Of a DNA stretch of 64,000 nt, positions 28,101-40,500 are shown piece after piece. Made by a program: the position numbers and the translations under genes. The stretch's first letter is position 1; every line of letters starts with the position of its first letter. Source of the DNA: Brachionus plicatilis (lineage: Eukaryota; Rotifera; Eurotatoria; Ploima; Brachionidae); assembly GCA_010279815.1 (NCBI GenBank), contig QEOQ01000141.1:1234176-1298175 (forward strand), in the 5' to 3' direction. Below the pieces are notes generated by a model. The model worked only from the letters and a program-made list of their open reading frames with translations, had not been told where the DNA came from and did not search any database.

Positions 28101-31100
28101 AAATTGTTCCATACTTTATTTTATTCATATTTAAAAGCTTTAAATTTTCATGTTTTTGCGACTTATCATTTATTTTCCATTTGAAGGAGTCCAAATTAAC
28201 ATATTTACAAATAATAAATCGAAACACAAGCTTTTTTTACCTGATTTTGTAAAATATATAGGCCAGCTATTGCATTAGAATGCATAGTCATTGTTCTAAA
28301 AATATTGTTGCATTCTATTTGAGTTTTTTTGGTCAAAATTTGAAGCGATTTTTCCATGGTCAACAACCTAAAGAATTAAAAAATAAATTCCCAAAGTTTT
28401 ACCAAATTCAAAAAAATTACTTTTCTTTTTTTCTTGTTAAATGACCCTGTGCCATAAACGTGCGTTTTCTTAAAATCAACTGAGGATGATTGCACGCTAG
28501 CCTTAAGTCCAACACTGGTGCCAAAATCTTGTTCATTTTTATATAATTTGTTCACAAAAAAAAATTAATTCTTAATACCTGATCAATAATTGATCTCTCT
28601 ATTTCATCAAGTCTCATATTGTCCTGCAAATATTTTGAAAAATAGTTATCAATCACCTGATCTTCATTGATTGTAATCTCTGAACTAGATTGATTAGTTT
28701 CCGTTCCTTTGAAAGAATTCTTTCGATTTTCTCTAAATAGTTCCAGGACTCGCTGATACAGATGAGCTTCGAAAGGTGAAAAATCGATCCAATAGCAAAT
28801 CTCTGTCTGCTTTGGTATATCTATCTGATTTTCTACAAACCGTTTGGATGTGCGCCACAGAACATTGCTGACTGCTTTAGCCATTGGCATTTTGTCTCCC
28901 ATTTGAAATGGCTCGAAAAGACAGTACTTGAACCATTTCTTATTTATGTACGGATCTTCGCGGATAAATGTGAACAAGCCGTGAAGGTCGCCTAGAGAAC
29001 GGCCTATGGGCGTTCCAGTGACGCACCATCTGTTAATGGCATGCAATCTATTTGCCATTTCGGCACAGCGCGAATTTGTCGAATGCACCATTTGAGCTTC
29101 GTCAAGACACACTCTCCACCATTCTACATAAATAAGCGGACTTGGTATGTTCGAAAATCTTTTCGCCTTTCTCAGCGACCTCTGATTTTCAATGGCAAAA
29201 ACATGGGCCAACTCGTTGCTTAGAACATCGTATGTGGTTATACAAATGTCCAATTTGGCCAAGTCTCTTGGCTGAATGAAGCCCGAAGATGTTCCTTTAT
29301 AAACAAGAACATTCAGTTTTTTGTCCACATGCTTTCTTATTTCATCAGCCCATTGGTAGCTTATCACTGACGGTGTCACTATCAGAGTACATCCAGATTT
29401 TACTGGCGCAACTTTGGTACAACATTCAAGACACAAAAATTCCTGCCTACTTCCTCTGTAATTAACGCAGCTCACATGGGTCCATACAGAACAAGCAACA
29501 CATTGGTACACCGACTGGTCATTTTGATGCTGCTGATGACGCTTGAACGAGTCTATCTGAAAAGACTCGGGCGTATTTCCGCATAGACAACTAAAAGATT
29601 TTTTGTTAAGCTCCCGCTTATTCTTGTCAACTTGGCACTTTTCAAATTTAAATTCAAAATCATCATTTCTCACATTAAGCATTATAAGACTCAAAATTTC
29701 CACCGTTTTTCCCAAACCCATCTCATCGGCCAAAATTCCACCCGGCAAAGACCTGATCTTTAGCGGTGCTTCTTTTGTCACAATTCCATAAAACTTGTGA
29801 TAATAGACATGATCATTTCTGTCATTGACCAACTTAGTGTACAGCGGATGAAGCTCTAACGAAGACTGGCACACCATGGACCGGTCAAAGCTAAAATTTT
29901 CCTTGAACAACATCCATTTAATGCCTTCTATCTGATAAGGCCTTAGTGTGGGCCTGAGATTGCTCAATTGTTGGATAACAGAGTCATCACTGCACCCGAT
30001 CATTTTATTCAGTGAACCATTTTCTTTGTGCAGTTGGTAAATCAAGTCGAACAAGTTCTCATTTCTGTTTTTGATCTCGTACTCGTTGTGGTCTCCTCTT
30101 TCACAGAACTTGTCCGAATTGTTATTTTGGTAAAATGCGGCCATGCTTGGAGTGCTGTTTAGACTGGCAAAAAAATGACCCATTACAAAATTTATGTCAT
30201 TGGCAGATTTTGAATTAGAGAAATTAAAAGAAGGATCTGAGCTGATCAAGTGGTCATTTCTGCAATTGGGAGACAAAAAAATGTTAAAACTCAAGTTGAT
30301 TGAGTCGCTGGAGCATTCCAATTTGTCTAATAAAATGCTCATGTAATTAGAGGCAGTCAGTCTCAGAATAGTGTTGGTCAATTGGGTCTTGTCGAATTTA
30401 AGAAAAAAGTTTTTTTCTTCACAGTTGGTTTGATTCGAGTGGTCAAAGTTACTGATTATCAAAAAATGGTCGCGATTTTCCGCCTCAATAAGCACCTTAT
30501 TGACCATTCGGGGATCAGCAATGCCAAATTTAGTCGATTCATTTTCCAAATCATAAATACTTTCGTAAACATAAAATTTAAATTTTTCGTTTAAAAAGTC
30601 AAAATTGGCCAATTTTGGTCCAATATTGAACAATTTGATTGTTTGATCGCCAATGTAAAAATGAGAATTTTGCTCAATTTCTTCACCTAACTTGACATTT
30701 TTTTCCAGAAATCTGACAGGTGTAATTTCGGGATTTTCACGTTTAAGCTTGCTACTTGGTCTTAATTTAACCATTTGTAAATTTTGGTGCATTTCATTTT
30801 CATTTGTGTATATTTGGCCAATAGCTTCGATGCTAATGAGGAAATCTTGGCAAATGATAGAATAAAATGGTCTGCAGGAATCGGCTAAATTTTGTCTGTG
30901 CTCTGGGTCGCATTTTTTTTTGGCGGATGGCTCCCCAGATTCCGATTCAATCATGTTCAAGACATTTAAATTTTCGGTCATTGGTGCCAAGACGGCATGG
31001 TCATCTAAAGAATCGTTTTTGATTTTGCGCTTTAATATTTTTGAGGCATTTAAATTGCTCTCTTTGTCCGAGTCCATTTCAACCTCAGACACATGATCAG

Positions 31101-31170
31101 CTACCATTGTTAAAATTTCTTGTGACTCTGATTTTGGTTGATTCTCTTTTTCTTCTACATTGCTTGGCAT
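22169..31170 (-). CDS. SHPRH: SHPRH-like SNF2 helicase / RING E3 ubiquitin ligase
   Basis: Homologue of SHPRH, the metazoan relative of yeast Rad5, which polyubiquitinates PCNA in DNA-damage tolerance (nuclear). Six minus-strand exons keep frame: 28579-31170, 28421-28527, 28241-28367, 24915-26189, 24584-24859, 22169-22735, giving about 1647 residues (human about 1680). In order: acidic N-terminus; helicase motif I ILADEMGLGKT (about 470-482); PHD-type zinc finger (about 528-582) inserted in the ATPase lobe; LDEAQ box (about 690); VTGTPIGRS (about 716); ILAPVLDLRLACNHPQ; a long helical insertion; RING finger split by an intron (CPIC...SCGHLFCKDC...RCPMC); helicase C-lobe with GANGLNV and IGRVHRIGQ (about 1571). 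The tail YLTISDIKKLF matches the family's end. I could not place the H1/H5-like domain of the human protein. Two long introns (26190-28240, 22736-24583) hold repeats. Confidence 0.95.
23689..23727 (+). repeat. intronic direct repeat, copy 1
   Basis: A 39-bp block beginning TGGAACATAATGT and ending TTTTATTGACACA recurs at 24504-24542 in the same SHPRH intron with two mismatches, 815 bp apart and in the same orientation. Confidence 0.75.
24504..24542 (+). repeat. intronic direct repeat, copy 2
   Basis: Second copy of the 39-bp block at 23689-23727. The flanking sequences do not obviously match, so the pair could be solo ends of an inserted element or a small local duplication. Confidence 0.75.
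26926..27247. mobile_element. foldback MITE inside a SHPRH intron
   Basis: Inverted arms of about 120-150 bp start with GGTTGTAAAGTT and end with AACTTCACAACC. Shared internal blocks include TCAATTCGGTTCTT, AATAACTTTTGAAT and TCTGTAACAA. The element occupies the 2051-bp intron 26190-28240. There is no coding capacity and no certain target duplication. Confidence 0.75.
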
Positions 31171-34100
31171 ATTCAGCTAAATAAATTAATTAAAATTTTT
31201 CAAAACTCAAAGAGCCTAATTTGTTGAATAGAGATTTTATTTTTTTAATTAAAAAAAAAAATAGCTAAGTTATTTTCATCAACTCGTAAAATTGACTGGG
31301 TACCCGTTTTGAAATAAATTTCAAAATTCATATCTTGAATTTTCTAAAGCAGCGCTTACTCACACTAATAGCGGTTAAAAAAATTGTCTGATTTAAATAA
31401 TAAAGAAGCTTAACCTATAGGTTTATATATTATATCTGTTCATTCCTATCTAATGTTATACTAACTATAAGTAGTATTAATTACATTACTCACTTCAGTT
31501 CATTTCTCACCGAATATCGAGATGATTACTAAATAAACTGTAAATTGAAAATTTTTATCCGCAAGTCCCTATTGAAATTTCTAACCATTCCTCCTGAAAT
31601 TTTTGTATAGTTAATTAAAATAATTTATTGATTCAAATAGAGTTTTTTGTTTCTTTAAAAAAATAAAACGACTAAAAATTAAAAATTGCCAAAATTTTAT
31701 TAAAAATTAATTACTTGAAAAAGAATAAAATACGAAAATTTTATTTAATTATTCTAAAAAGATTTTTTTTAGAAAATTTATCCAAAACTCATTAATAAAT
31801 GTTAATTAATTTAATAAATAATTTAAATAAAATCATTTTAAAAATATGAATAAAAAAATTAAAAAATGCAAATTAAACGTGAATAAATTTTATCTAACTT
31901 ACATCAGGAATTGTTCGTCGAATTTTCGGTTATTTAATTTTTTTATCTTAGTGAAAACAAGTCAACTTTTTAAATCTTTTTCTTGATTATCATTGCAAGA
32001 ATGATAGATAAGAATAATTATTTACTAGGTCTTGGGATACAAAAATTTCCATTGTAGTCTTAACTCAACAAAAAACAAATTAACCAAAAAAATTATGTAA
32101 GAAGTCTCTAAAAAAGAATTTAAAGGAAAAAATTTAAGAATTTTTTGAAATTTTTCATCTAGAAAATTTAGTCTAATTTCTAAGGTTCTTGGGAAACTAA
32201 ATCTTTTTTTTTAATTTCTTGAATTATTTTAATGTATGCGAATGCCGCAATTTATCTAAACAGCTCATAACATAGATTCTAAACAAAAAAATGATCTTGC
32301 ATTATAATTTAATAAAAAATAAATAAACTTATTTTTCCTAATATTATCATAATCCCATACTTTAATGCCTAAGGTAAATTATTTAATATAAGGCAAAAAA
32401 TAACCGATGTCTATTAAGAATCAATATTAACTCATACTCTTAAAAATTATAATGTTAAAGAATCGTTTAAATCTTTGAATCTTTAAAGTTAATATTGTAT
32501 ATATTAAGAGTCATGCATGAAAAAATGATCACAAATTACTTAATTTATACTAGTTTTTAATCTATGAGTACACAACCATCTATGAGTACTTAAAATACAC
32601 AACAATTATTAGTCAGTGTTCTTTTACAAATCAAACCTTGCTGTTATTCGTCAATAAAAATTGTATTTTAAAATTGAAATTTCAAATTTTGTATCTCAGA
32701 AAATCTCGAGGTTGAATCTTTAATTAAAATTTTTCATTTTCTCTAAATATCACAATCGATCAATTTTAGCTAAGTAATTTAAGTGACTATTATGTTCTTT
32801 AAATTTTAGATTTATCTTACGTTTTCGATCATTCGATTTTAAAAACGACACCAGCAATAACATAAAATTAAAATTAAAATTAAAATTTTTATTATATAAT
32901 TTTTTTTTGATCGTGCATGACCATAAATCAAAAGACAGATTTAGCGCTCATCGGACACGTAATAGCAATTTGCCAAATCTCTCATTTTATTTATTGTTCT
33001 GTACGATCAAAAAAAAATTATATAATAAAAATTAAATTTTCAATTTTAATTTTATGGCATCGCTGGTGTGAAAAAAAATCAAATTTTATCAATTTTCTAT
33101 TTAAATTTAAGATTTATAAATATTCTTCACCCTATTCAACATTTTATGAGAGTTTGAATAAATTAAAGGAAGGATCATTCTAAAATTATAAAATCAATCT
33201 ATATTCTTTTTAAGTTTTGGGTAGCATATGGATTGATTTTTAATCAACTATATTTCTTAATCGATTCAAAAATTAGCTTTAATCTTAAAAAACTCAGACT
33301 AAATTTTTTTATGATTAATTATTATTCTTAAATGTGTTTTTTTGTTCTTAATTGTCATAAATAAATTTATTCAACTAATTTTGAATTTAAGAAATTTTCG
33401 CTTACCTTAACATTTAATTTAAATTTAATCCAAATATAGAATCGATAGAAATAAATTATTTTATTTTTAAAACGATTAAAAAAAATTAGTCAATTTTTGA
33501 ATCTGATCAATCAATTGGAGTCGATTGCCAACACCAAATCAAAGTATCTCTCTAAAAAAATTTTAAGTAAAAGATTATTTGTTTAAAGAAAAATTCATAA
33601 AAAATCACTTTGTTCTATATATATCAGTTGATGGATTTTTTTCTTACTAAAAAATGCAGAAGTATTAGCTTTATAAGTTTTTGTTAATTGTTAGCCGATT
33701 AAAAATACTGAAATTTGCTATATTTCGAATGATTGTATTTTTAAAAAATATGCAAGAATAATCTTGTTAAACAATAAATACTTATATATGCTTAATTTTA
33801 GGTTCTACTTCATTTCTTTTTACTAACAATTATTCAATAGCCTAGGATCTTACACTCGTTGGTGAACCTACGAATTTTTTTAATTTCATCGCAATTCTGG
33901 CATCTAATATATATGTTTAGTAACTATGATTTTTTATTTATGTAATTTTTTGAAAATTTTTCTTTTTTTGATAATTTAAAAAAGATAATTTTAGCTAGAT
34001 TGCAGTCTATAGAATATATTTTTCACTCTCTAATTGCGTATTTGAACCCATTATTTACATTTCCCTTGAATCGATAGTATTGTCACGCTTTTTAGGCAAG

Positions 34101-34444
34101 CTAATCATTGTTATTAAAGAGAAATTTTTAGATGAATGGTAGCAACCATCCAGAATGCTGATTATGTGATTAACTTATATCAGGTGACTTTTATGAAAAT
34201 ATTGTGAGCATATATGATTAAAACTTGGGGCCATTTTTTTCAATTCGAACTCAAAACCCTTCAGCCAATACACCACCGCCTCTCATAATCTTTTAAACAG
34301 GAAGTTAACCCAAAGCTAAGTATTATCAAAAAATTAATTATAAATTATCCGATGGCATACACAAAATCTTCAATCGGAAAATTTAGGCAATTTTTCAAAA
34401 TTTTATAAATAGCGATCATGATTAAAAAAAAATAAAATATTAAA
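31171..34444. other. intergenic, upstream of SHPRH
   Basis: AT-rich sequence between the SHPRH start codon and the small plus-strand gene. It should hold the SHPRH promoter and 5' UTR, but I see no specific element. One foldback repeat lies at 32848-33069; the open frame overlapping it (32917-33183) is an artefact of that repeat. Confidence 0.5.
32848..33069. repeat. 222-bp foldback repeat
   Basis: The ends ACACCAGCAAT and ATCGCTGGTGT are inverted, followed inwards by ATAAAATTAAAATT blocks and the strongly conserved pair AAAATTATATAATAAAAATT / AATTTTTATTATATAATTTT and GATCGT/ACGATC. The loop is about 75 bp. It has the form of a MITE; no target duplication was found. Confidence 0.75.
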
Positions 34445-34786
34445 ATGCTTCTATTTGTTTTTTTAATCAAATTATTTAATTTAAAACTAATTGTGGAAGG
34501 AAGTTCTATTGTGACAGATTTATCAAAACTCAATGAATCAAATGCTTTAAAAGGTATCGACATGAGATTAATTAGAGCTAGCCCGTGTATTGATCCAAAC
34601 TACATTCAACTTAGAGAAAAGTTTATAAATTATAAACGTGATATATTAAAATTTGATCAATTGATGCTTAAGGCAGGTTTTGCACCTGAGTATGACATGA
34701 TTTCTGATATTATTAAAAGAAATAAACATAAAATTTCTGAATCAAATGGTTCGTTTTGCAAACAATCACTATTTTTTCGAAATTAG
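34445..34786 (+). CDS. small protein with a hydrophobic N-terminus, possibly secreted; 3' structure uncertain
   Basis: An ATG frame of 113 codons begins MLLFVFLIKLFNLKLIVEGS, which has the form of a signal peptide. The mature part (DLSKLNES... RASPCIDPNYIQLREK) is charged and helical. Codon quality looks better than in the AT-driven random frames nearby. The frame may not be the true end: a TTCGAAATTAG acceptor at about 34786 is followed by more open sequence to about 34967, including CEFRCSMFPKYK and HNCRCFDQTT in one frame. A GTATGA donor at about 34689 would join in a second frame. I could not choose between these. I recognise no family; a neuropeptide-like or other secreted product is a guess. 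Confidence 0.5.
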   Translation: MLLFVFLIKLFNLKLIVEGSSIVTDLSKLNESNALKGIDMRLIRASPCIDPNYIQLREKFINYKRDILKFDQLMLKAGFAPEYDMISDIIKRNKHKISESNGSFCKQSLFFRN

Positions 34787-35045
34787 GAATTGGTATGTGA
34801 ATTTCGTTGCAGCATGTTTCCAAAATACAAAATCAAAAAAATATATTCGAGTCATTTTTTTTCATATAATTCTAAAATTAAAGAAAAATCATTAAGCCAT
34901 AACTGCAGATGCTTTGATCAGACAACAACAATCAATTCTATTAAGAGGCAAATGAGACTGATTTAAAATTTTTAACCATTAATAAAAAAAGAATTTTATT
35001 TATTTTATTTTCTCCCATTTATATTTAGCAAATTAAAAATAAACT

Positions 35046-35857
35046 TTATTCGTGTATATTTTTGTACGCATCATCTTCAAAAAGACCTGTTTTCCATGTG
35101 ACTAATACAACTTTAGACTTATTATTTTTTGATGCTTGATCGAATATTTTATAGAGAAAAACTCGTTTAAGAATTCGCTTTCCAATTTTTTCATCCACGT
35201 CACCAATTAAATCCACTCTATCATTTTCTTTTACCTAAAAAATTTAAAATAAAAATAAAATTTATTTTAGTGTAAAGATTGAATTTTACAGGATGACTCT
35301 TTTTGACAACTTTTTCTCCGTTGAGTCTTAACTTTCCCGAATAAAAATTGTCGTCAATTTTCCTTTTTAAATGAAATTAAAAAATAATTAGTCTAAAAAT
35401 AAAAATTGAATTTTACTTTCTGGACACGTTTAGACCAGAAGCTATAATAGTATCTACTCGTAGAGATGGTACATGCTTTTGTATGATTTTAAATCCTGGT
35501 CTAAATTGTGAAGTATCAATTGAACTGATAAAGTCGTCATCGTCATCACCACTTTCTAAATCTTCATAATCTTCGTCCTCTTCCAATTCATCTTTAGTCT
35601 TTTAAATAATCGAATTTATTTTAGATTTCAATCGAAAAAGCTATTTTCCTCAATTTTACATTTTTTTGCTTTTTTGGATCATTTTTTTTGCTCAAGAATC
35701 TTATCTGATTAATTGAAGTGGATGAAACATTTGTAACCAAAGAAATTTTGCTTTTTAAAATCAAATTATGTGATATTTTATTTGAAAAGTTATCTCTTTT
35801 AAAATTTATTGACAAAAAAAATTCTTTAAGATTTCTCTTAGCCAACGATCTAAGCAT
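35046..35857 (-). CDS. MTRES1: mitochondrial transcription rescue factor 1-like, S4 RNA-binding domain
   Basis: Homologue of human MTRES1 (C6orf203), a mitochondrial RNA-binding protein linked to mitochondrial transcription and ribosome quality control. Four minus-strand exons keep frame: 35660-35857, 35417-35598, 35290-35362, 35046-35234, giving 213 residues. The first exon is Arg/Lys/Ser-rich (MLRSLAKRNLKEFFLS), as a mitochondrial presequence would be. An acidic run (EEDEDYEDL...DDDDDF) follows. The S4-type domain then covers about residues 95-170 (IIASGLNVSRK, DDNFYSGKLRLNGEKVVKKS, VKENDRVDLI), ending VVLVTWKTGLF, matching the human C-terminus closely. The stop codon is embedded in an AATAAA motif (minus strand, 35045-35050). 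Confidence 0.92.
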
Positions 35858-37540
35858 TTTTTTGTATAATAATTCTAATTAGAAATAATTTAATAAATTT
35901 CAAGAAATTTTTGAGAACGATTTTATTTTGTCTTTACTTGAGGATAAAAAAAAATTAAAGAAACTGAGCTACAAAATTTAGGTAAATCAAATTGCAATCT
36001 CGATTTTTAATTGATAATGATTTATTTTTTCAACAATTTGAGTTTAGTTCGAAAATTCACCGTATTTATATTTTAAATTAATTAAAATATACAAATCCTT
36101 GAGAATTAAATGTCTAGTTGTTATTTAATTTGATCAAACATAAAAAACATCAAGAAGTAGTTGTAGAAGTAGTAGTTTACTGTGATATAGTATTCTATTC
36201 AATTGCCAAAAGGCGCTTAGCCATTTATGGCTTTTGCAGTCCTTATTTTATTATTGTCTTTTCATGATCAATTCGAGATTTGAAACTGCTGGTTGTTTTG
36301 GCTGATATCGTTTCCTTGGTCAATCTATTCCATGATACTACATGTCTGTTCATCAGAAACCAATGACGATGTTACTTTCTCTCAAAAGTTTCTGATCATT
36401 TACTCTTCTTAGACTCCGACATAAACTTTTTGCATAATTTATTCCTTTCACTAAATTTATTTTTTCGAATCAATTCATTATCTTAAAAGTTTGTAGAAAA
36501 TCGCCTCTCAATCGTCATGCTTACAAACTCGTCATACCAAGTTATCTAATGTTTAATTTTTTTGTATGAATTTTATCTCATAATAATTTTATTTTCTAAC
36601 TTAAATGATACTAATTTTTTATTTTTTATGATATTAAAAAAGAATATGACAAGATCTTTTTTCTATTTTACATTTTTTAGTGAATTTTAAAGTAAAAAAA
36701 GCCCAAAAAAGAATTGGTTTTATTATTAAAAATTCAAACAGGATAATATTCAAAATATTTCTTTTAACAAAATTTAATCACATTCCAGTTTTATATGAAA
36801 AAGATAAATTTTCTGGAAAAATTTCGATCTTTTTTTCAAAAGAGTAGCAACATTACTGTCATGCATTTGAACCAAAATTCAATGCTACATCTATTTTATT
36901 CATTGAATAATTTCTTAGAATTTATTAAAGTTAAAGAATAATATGTTGAATCTTCCAAAACAAAAGATCGTATGAATGTTTTACTCATGCAATAAAAAAA
37001 ATTTATTTTGATTTTATTTTAAGAAAAGTTTTATTTTTATTTTATTTTTCATTTTTTTTTATTTTTCATTTCTGCCAAATAAGACTAAACGCTTTTGCGC
37101 GCTGGTGTTGATATAAATATCTATACTGCAGATATTACTATTCCTCCTTCTACTAGTATTGATCTAGTACCAAGTTTTATTCTAAATCAGACACATGAAG
37201 TAACCTATAATAAAACTAATACTGAGAATTCGATATATTGTTTCACACGGTCAATTTGAGCATGAGCATTTTTAAGTTTTTTTTAAAACTAAAATTTAAA
37301 ATTTTGAAGAAGAGTAAAATTAAAAATGCTTTATTTTACTGAGTCTCTAAGTTAAATTTAAAGCAAACAAAAATTTAAAAAATTTATGATTTAAAATTTT
37401 TTTATTATAAAAATTCGGTTTTTAAGTAGAACAAAAGTAGAAAAAGTAAACCCTTTTTAAAAGAATTTTTTTTCACAATTTATCTGAATTTGTTGAATTG
37501 GTTTTGAGAAAATCGAAGATTAATTTAGATAATTTGAATT
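35858..37540. other. intergenic with a LINE relic
   Basis: AT-rich sequence between the 5' end of MTRES1 and the 3' end of ADPGK. Apart from the retroelement relic at 36140-36440, nothing was recognised. Confidence 0.5.
36140..36440 (-). mobile_element. 3' end relic of a non-LTR retrotransposon
   Basis: On the minus strand, 36243 to about 36380 encodes RHVVSWNRLTKETISAKTTS followed by SFKSRID. It matches the C-terminal pattern of many LINE ORF2 proteins (R.V..WN.LP...V.A.s..sFK..LD). A TAA stop is at 36243-36245, followed by a short 3' tail. Upstream the frame is broken. This is a truncated, inactive copy, as usual for 5'-truncated LINEs; the clade cannot be assigned. Confidence 0.7.
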
Positions 37541-40500
37541 TTAAATTTTTCTAAATTCTGTGTAAAGAATTCCGTTTGAGCTGATAGCATCGCCTAGTCC
37601 AACTGTCTTCAAAGGTTTTTTGCATACAAGAGTCGGAGTAAAATAAAATTGTATATTTCCGCGTTGGAATTGAATTACGGGTTCAGAAGCATTAAATTTA
37701 AAAGCATTTTCTTGATCCATTTTCAAAAAAATATTCTTATTCTCATCAACTTCATAAGGTATTTTCATTTCAACAAAATCTTCTAAAGCAACTTCATTGC
37801 TCAAGTCATCGAAATCAAAGCCGCAAGCTTGTTTAGCAGCTATTTTAGATCCACTTACTAACGAAGATATTGAATTTGACCATTCACCAGCCCCATTTTC
37901 AGCAATAATATGAAATTTTAAATAATGGAAATGAATTCTCGAAAATTGACTTTTTGAATTGGCTTTTGAACCATAAGTGCTCAAAATCCATTCTAATATA
38001 TCAACAATTTTAATGTATTCAAGGGCTCCCGACGATTCCATGTAATAATTGGAGTGTGGTGCTTTTTCGGATGCATAGGCCAAAAAAAGCAATTCTTGTT
38101 CATTTAAACCCAGAGAATTTATTTCATTTAAAAGACCCTTTAGTTAATAAAATTAATAAATTAGTTTTATTTAAATTTTAACAATTTAAATACACTGTTT
38201 AGGATTGTTGACATCAGAAACTTTTCGCTTATGCTTCCGAGTTCAAGATGTACCATTTTTTTTTCCACACGATTTTTTAACTGATTTGTTAGTTTCTTCA
38301 AGGTTTCTGATCTTTAATCGTAAAAATTAGATAGAATCTTTTATTTCCTATCATGTTTGCTATTATCTTAAAAAAAAGTTGAATAAACCGGTAAAAATAA
38401 AATGCATTTGTTTTGACTATTTGAAATATTAAATGGTTTAATTTTTTGTGATTGAATTACAAAATGTATCCAATGTTGAAATAAAATTTAAAAAGTGCGA
38501 TGTTTCAAACATCTTTTTCATTTTCAAATAAAAAGAATGAAAAAGAGAAATAGAATGAGTTTAATTTTTATTTGAAAATTTGAAAAAAATATTTAAAATT
38601 CTTTATTTAACTTTTAAATACTTTACTTATTTATTTGTACCTCTACCAACCTTTAGAATAAAAATGTATAAAATAAAAAAATTAAAAATAAAGTTAAATG
38701 AGATAAAATAATATAAAAAATAATTAAAAAGAAAAAAAGATAAAAAATTCATCTAGTTTTTTCTTAATATTCAATCGTTTAAAAACTTGGTCTAGTCGGA
38801 TAGGTGAACCATAGTTTACCTCTTATGCAAACAATTCTTGTTCTCGGGTTTTGGGAACTATAAGTAGACCTATTTTTTTTGTTCACGTAAAGGTGAGGCA
38901 AATTAGAATTAAGTGATCAAATGTCAAATTAGTCGAAAAACTTTAATATTAGATCAACAATTTTTAGTATAGGTGAACTAATGGTTCATAAAACCTGAGA
39001 ACAAAAATTGTTCCAGTAATAGATGAACCATAGTTCACTTAACCGACAAGACCCGAAAAAATGTGTTTTTTTCTTTAAAAACTTTTACTTTAGTGATAAT
39101 TGAAGTTCGTTTGATGTATTTTAACAAATGTTCAATTTAAAAAAAAATGCAAAACAGAGCTTAGATAGTTTTTTAAACTATAAATATTACCTTAAGGATC
39201 ATCATATCACAAACTCAAAGTCAGAATTTATAAAAAAAAAACAAAGTTTTTAATGTTTGCAATATTAAATTAAAATCATTCTTTATTTGAAACTGAAAAA
39301 AATATCTAAAACATCGAACTTTTTCAATGTTATTTGAAAATTGGATACATTTTTTAATTCAAACACTAAAAATTAAACCAAATATAATTTAAAATAAATA
39401 AAATCATTAATTTAAACCCTGATTTATTCTGTTCAAAGGAAAAGTTATAAAAACAAAAGTTAAAAAAGTTAATATTTAAAAATCTCAATTTATTAAGATT
39501 TATAGAGCTTCTAATTTTACCTTATAAGATTTTTTATCGTTATCGTCCTTTTATTTTTTGAATAATTTCAAAATACCATAAAAAAATTCCATCAATCCTT
39601 CAATTTAGATGTTTTGAAATATTTATTTACTTTATTCTAAAATGTAAAAATCATGATTTAACTTGTCACCTTTTCTCTGTTTCTCAATATTTTAATTAAT
39701 GGTGATAAATTTGAATTAGCTTTTAGGCAATTTTTATTAATTTTTAAAAATTTTTTAAAGAATTAAAAACAAATTGAATGCTACTAGAAATAAAATATGA
39801 AATTTTATAAAAAATTCTTCTGTAAAAAGCAATACGAATCCAAATGGTAAACCTAATATTCCGTTAGTCATTTTGGGAAACATCAAAGCGAAAACGAGAC
39901 ACATGGAATGTTGTAGTATGACTTTTCGGTAAGGGAATTAATAGGTAAAAAGTCTCAAATGTCTATAGTTTGAGATTTAGGAGCACGATAAGGACAAACT
40001 CCACCTCAATAAAAAGGAAAGAGCAATTCAAGCAGCACTAAAACAAAAAAAAAACTTGGATAAAAAAAATACAAGTTTCTTCCAACATAATAATTTTTTT
40101 CTATTTAGCTAATTTTTTAGAGTTTTTACTGTACTAGTTCGAATTTTTATTCTAGGCCGCTATATTTAAGGCGACACCGAATTAGTTGGCTAAGCTTAAG
40201 AGCAAAAACAGCGCTGATATGATACGATTCATTTACCATATTTTACGCAAATTTTGGTAAATTTACGATATTTTTGATAGTTTTTTTACTTTTTAAAAAA
40301 CTATATAAGACATATATATATGTCTTATATAGTTTTTTCCATATTTTTTCCATTTCCATAAAAATTTTAAAAAAAATTTTTTTTCGAAGAAATATTTTGA
40401 ATATTTTGTCACTTAATTTTACAATAATTATCAAAAATTTTCGATGAATATCGTTATTTTACGATACAAAAACTTTTTTTAGATTAAGAATAAGATATTT

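Noticed and set aside
32917..33183. 88-codon plus-strand frame
   Set aside because: It runs through the loop and right arm of a foldback repeat; the peptide is low-complexity.
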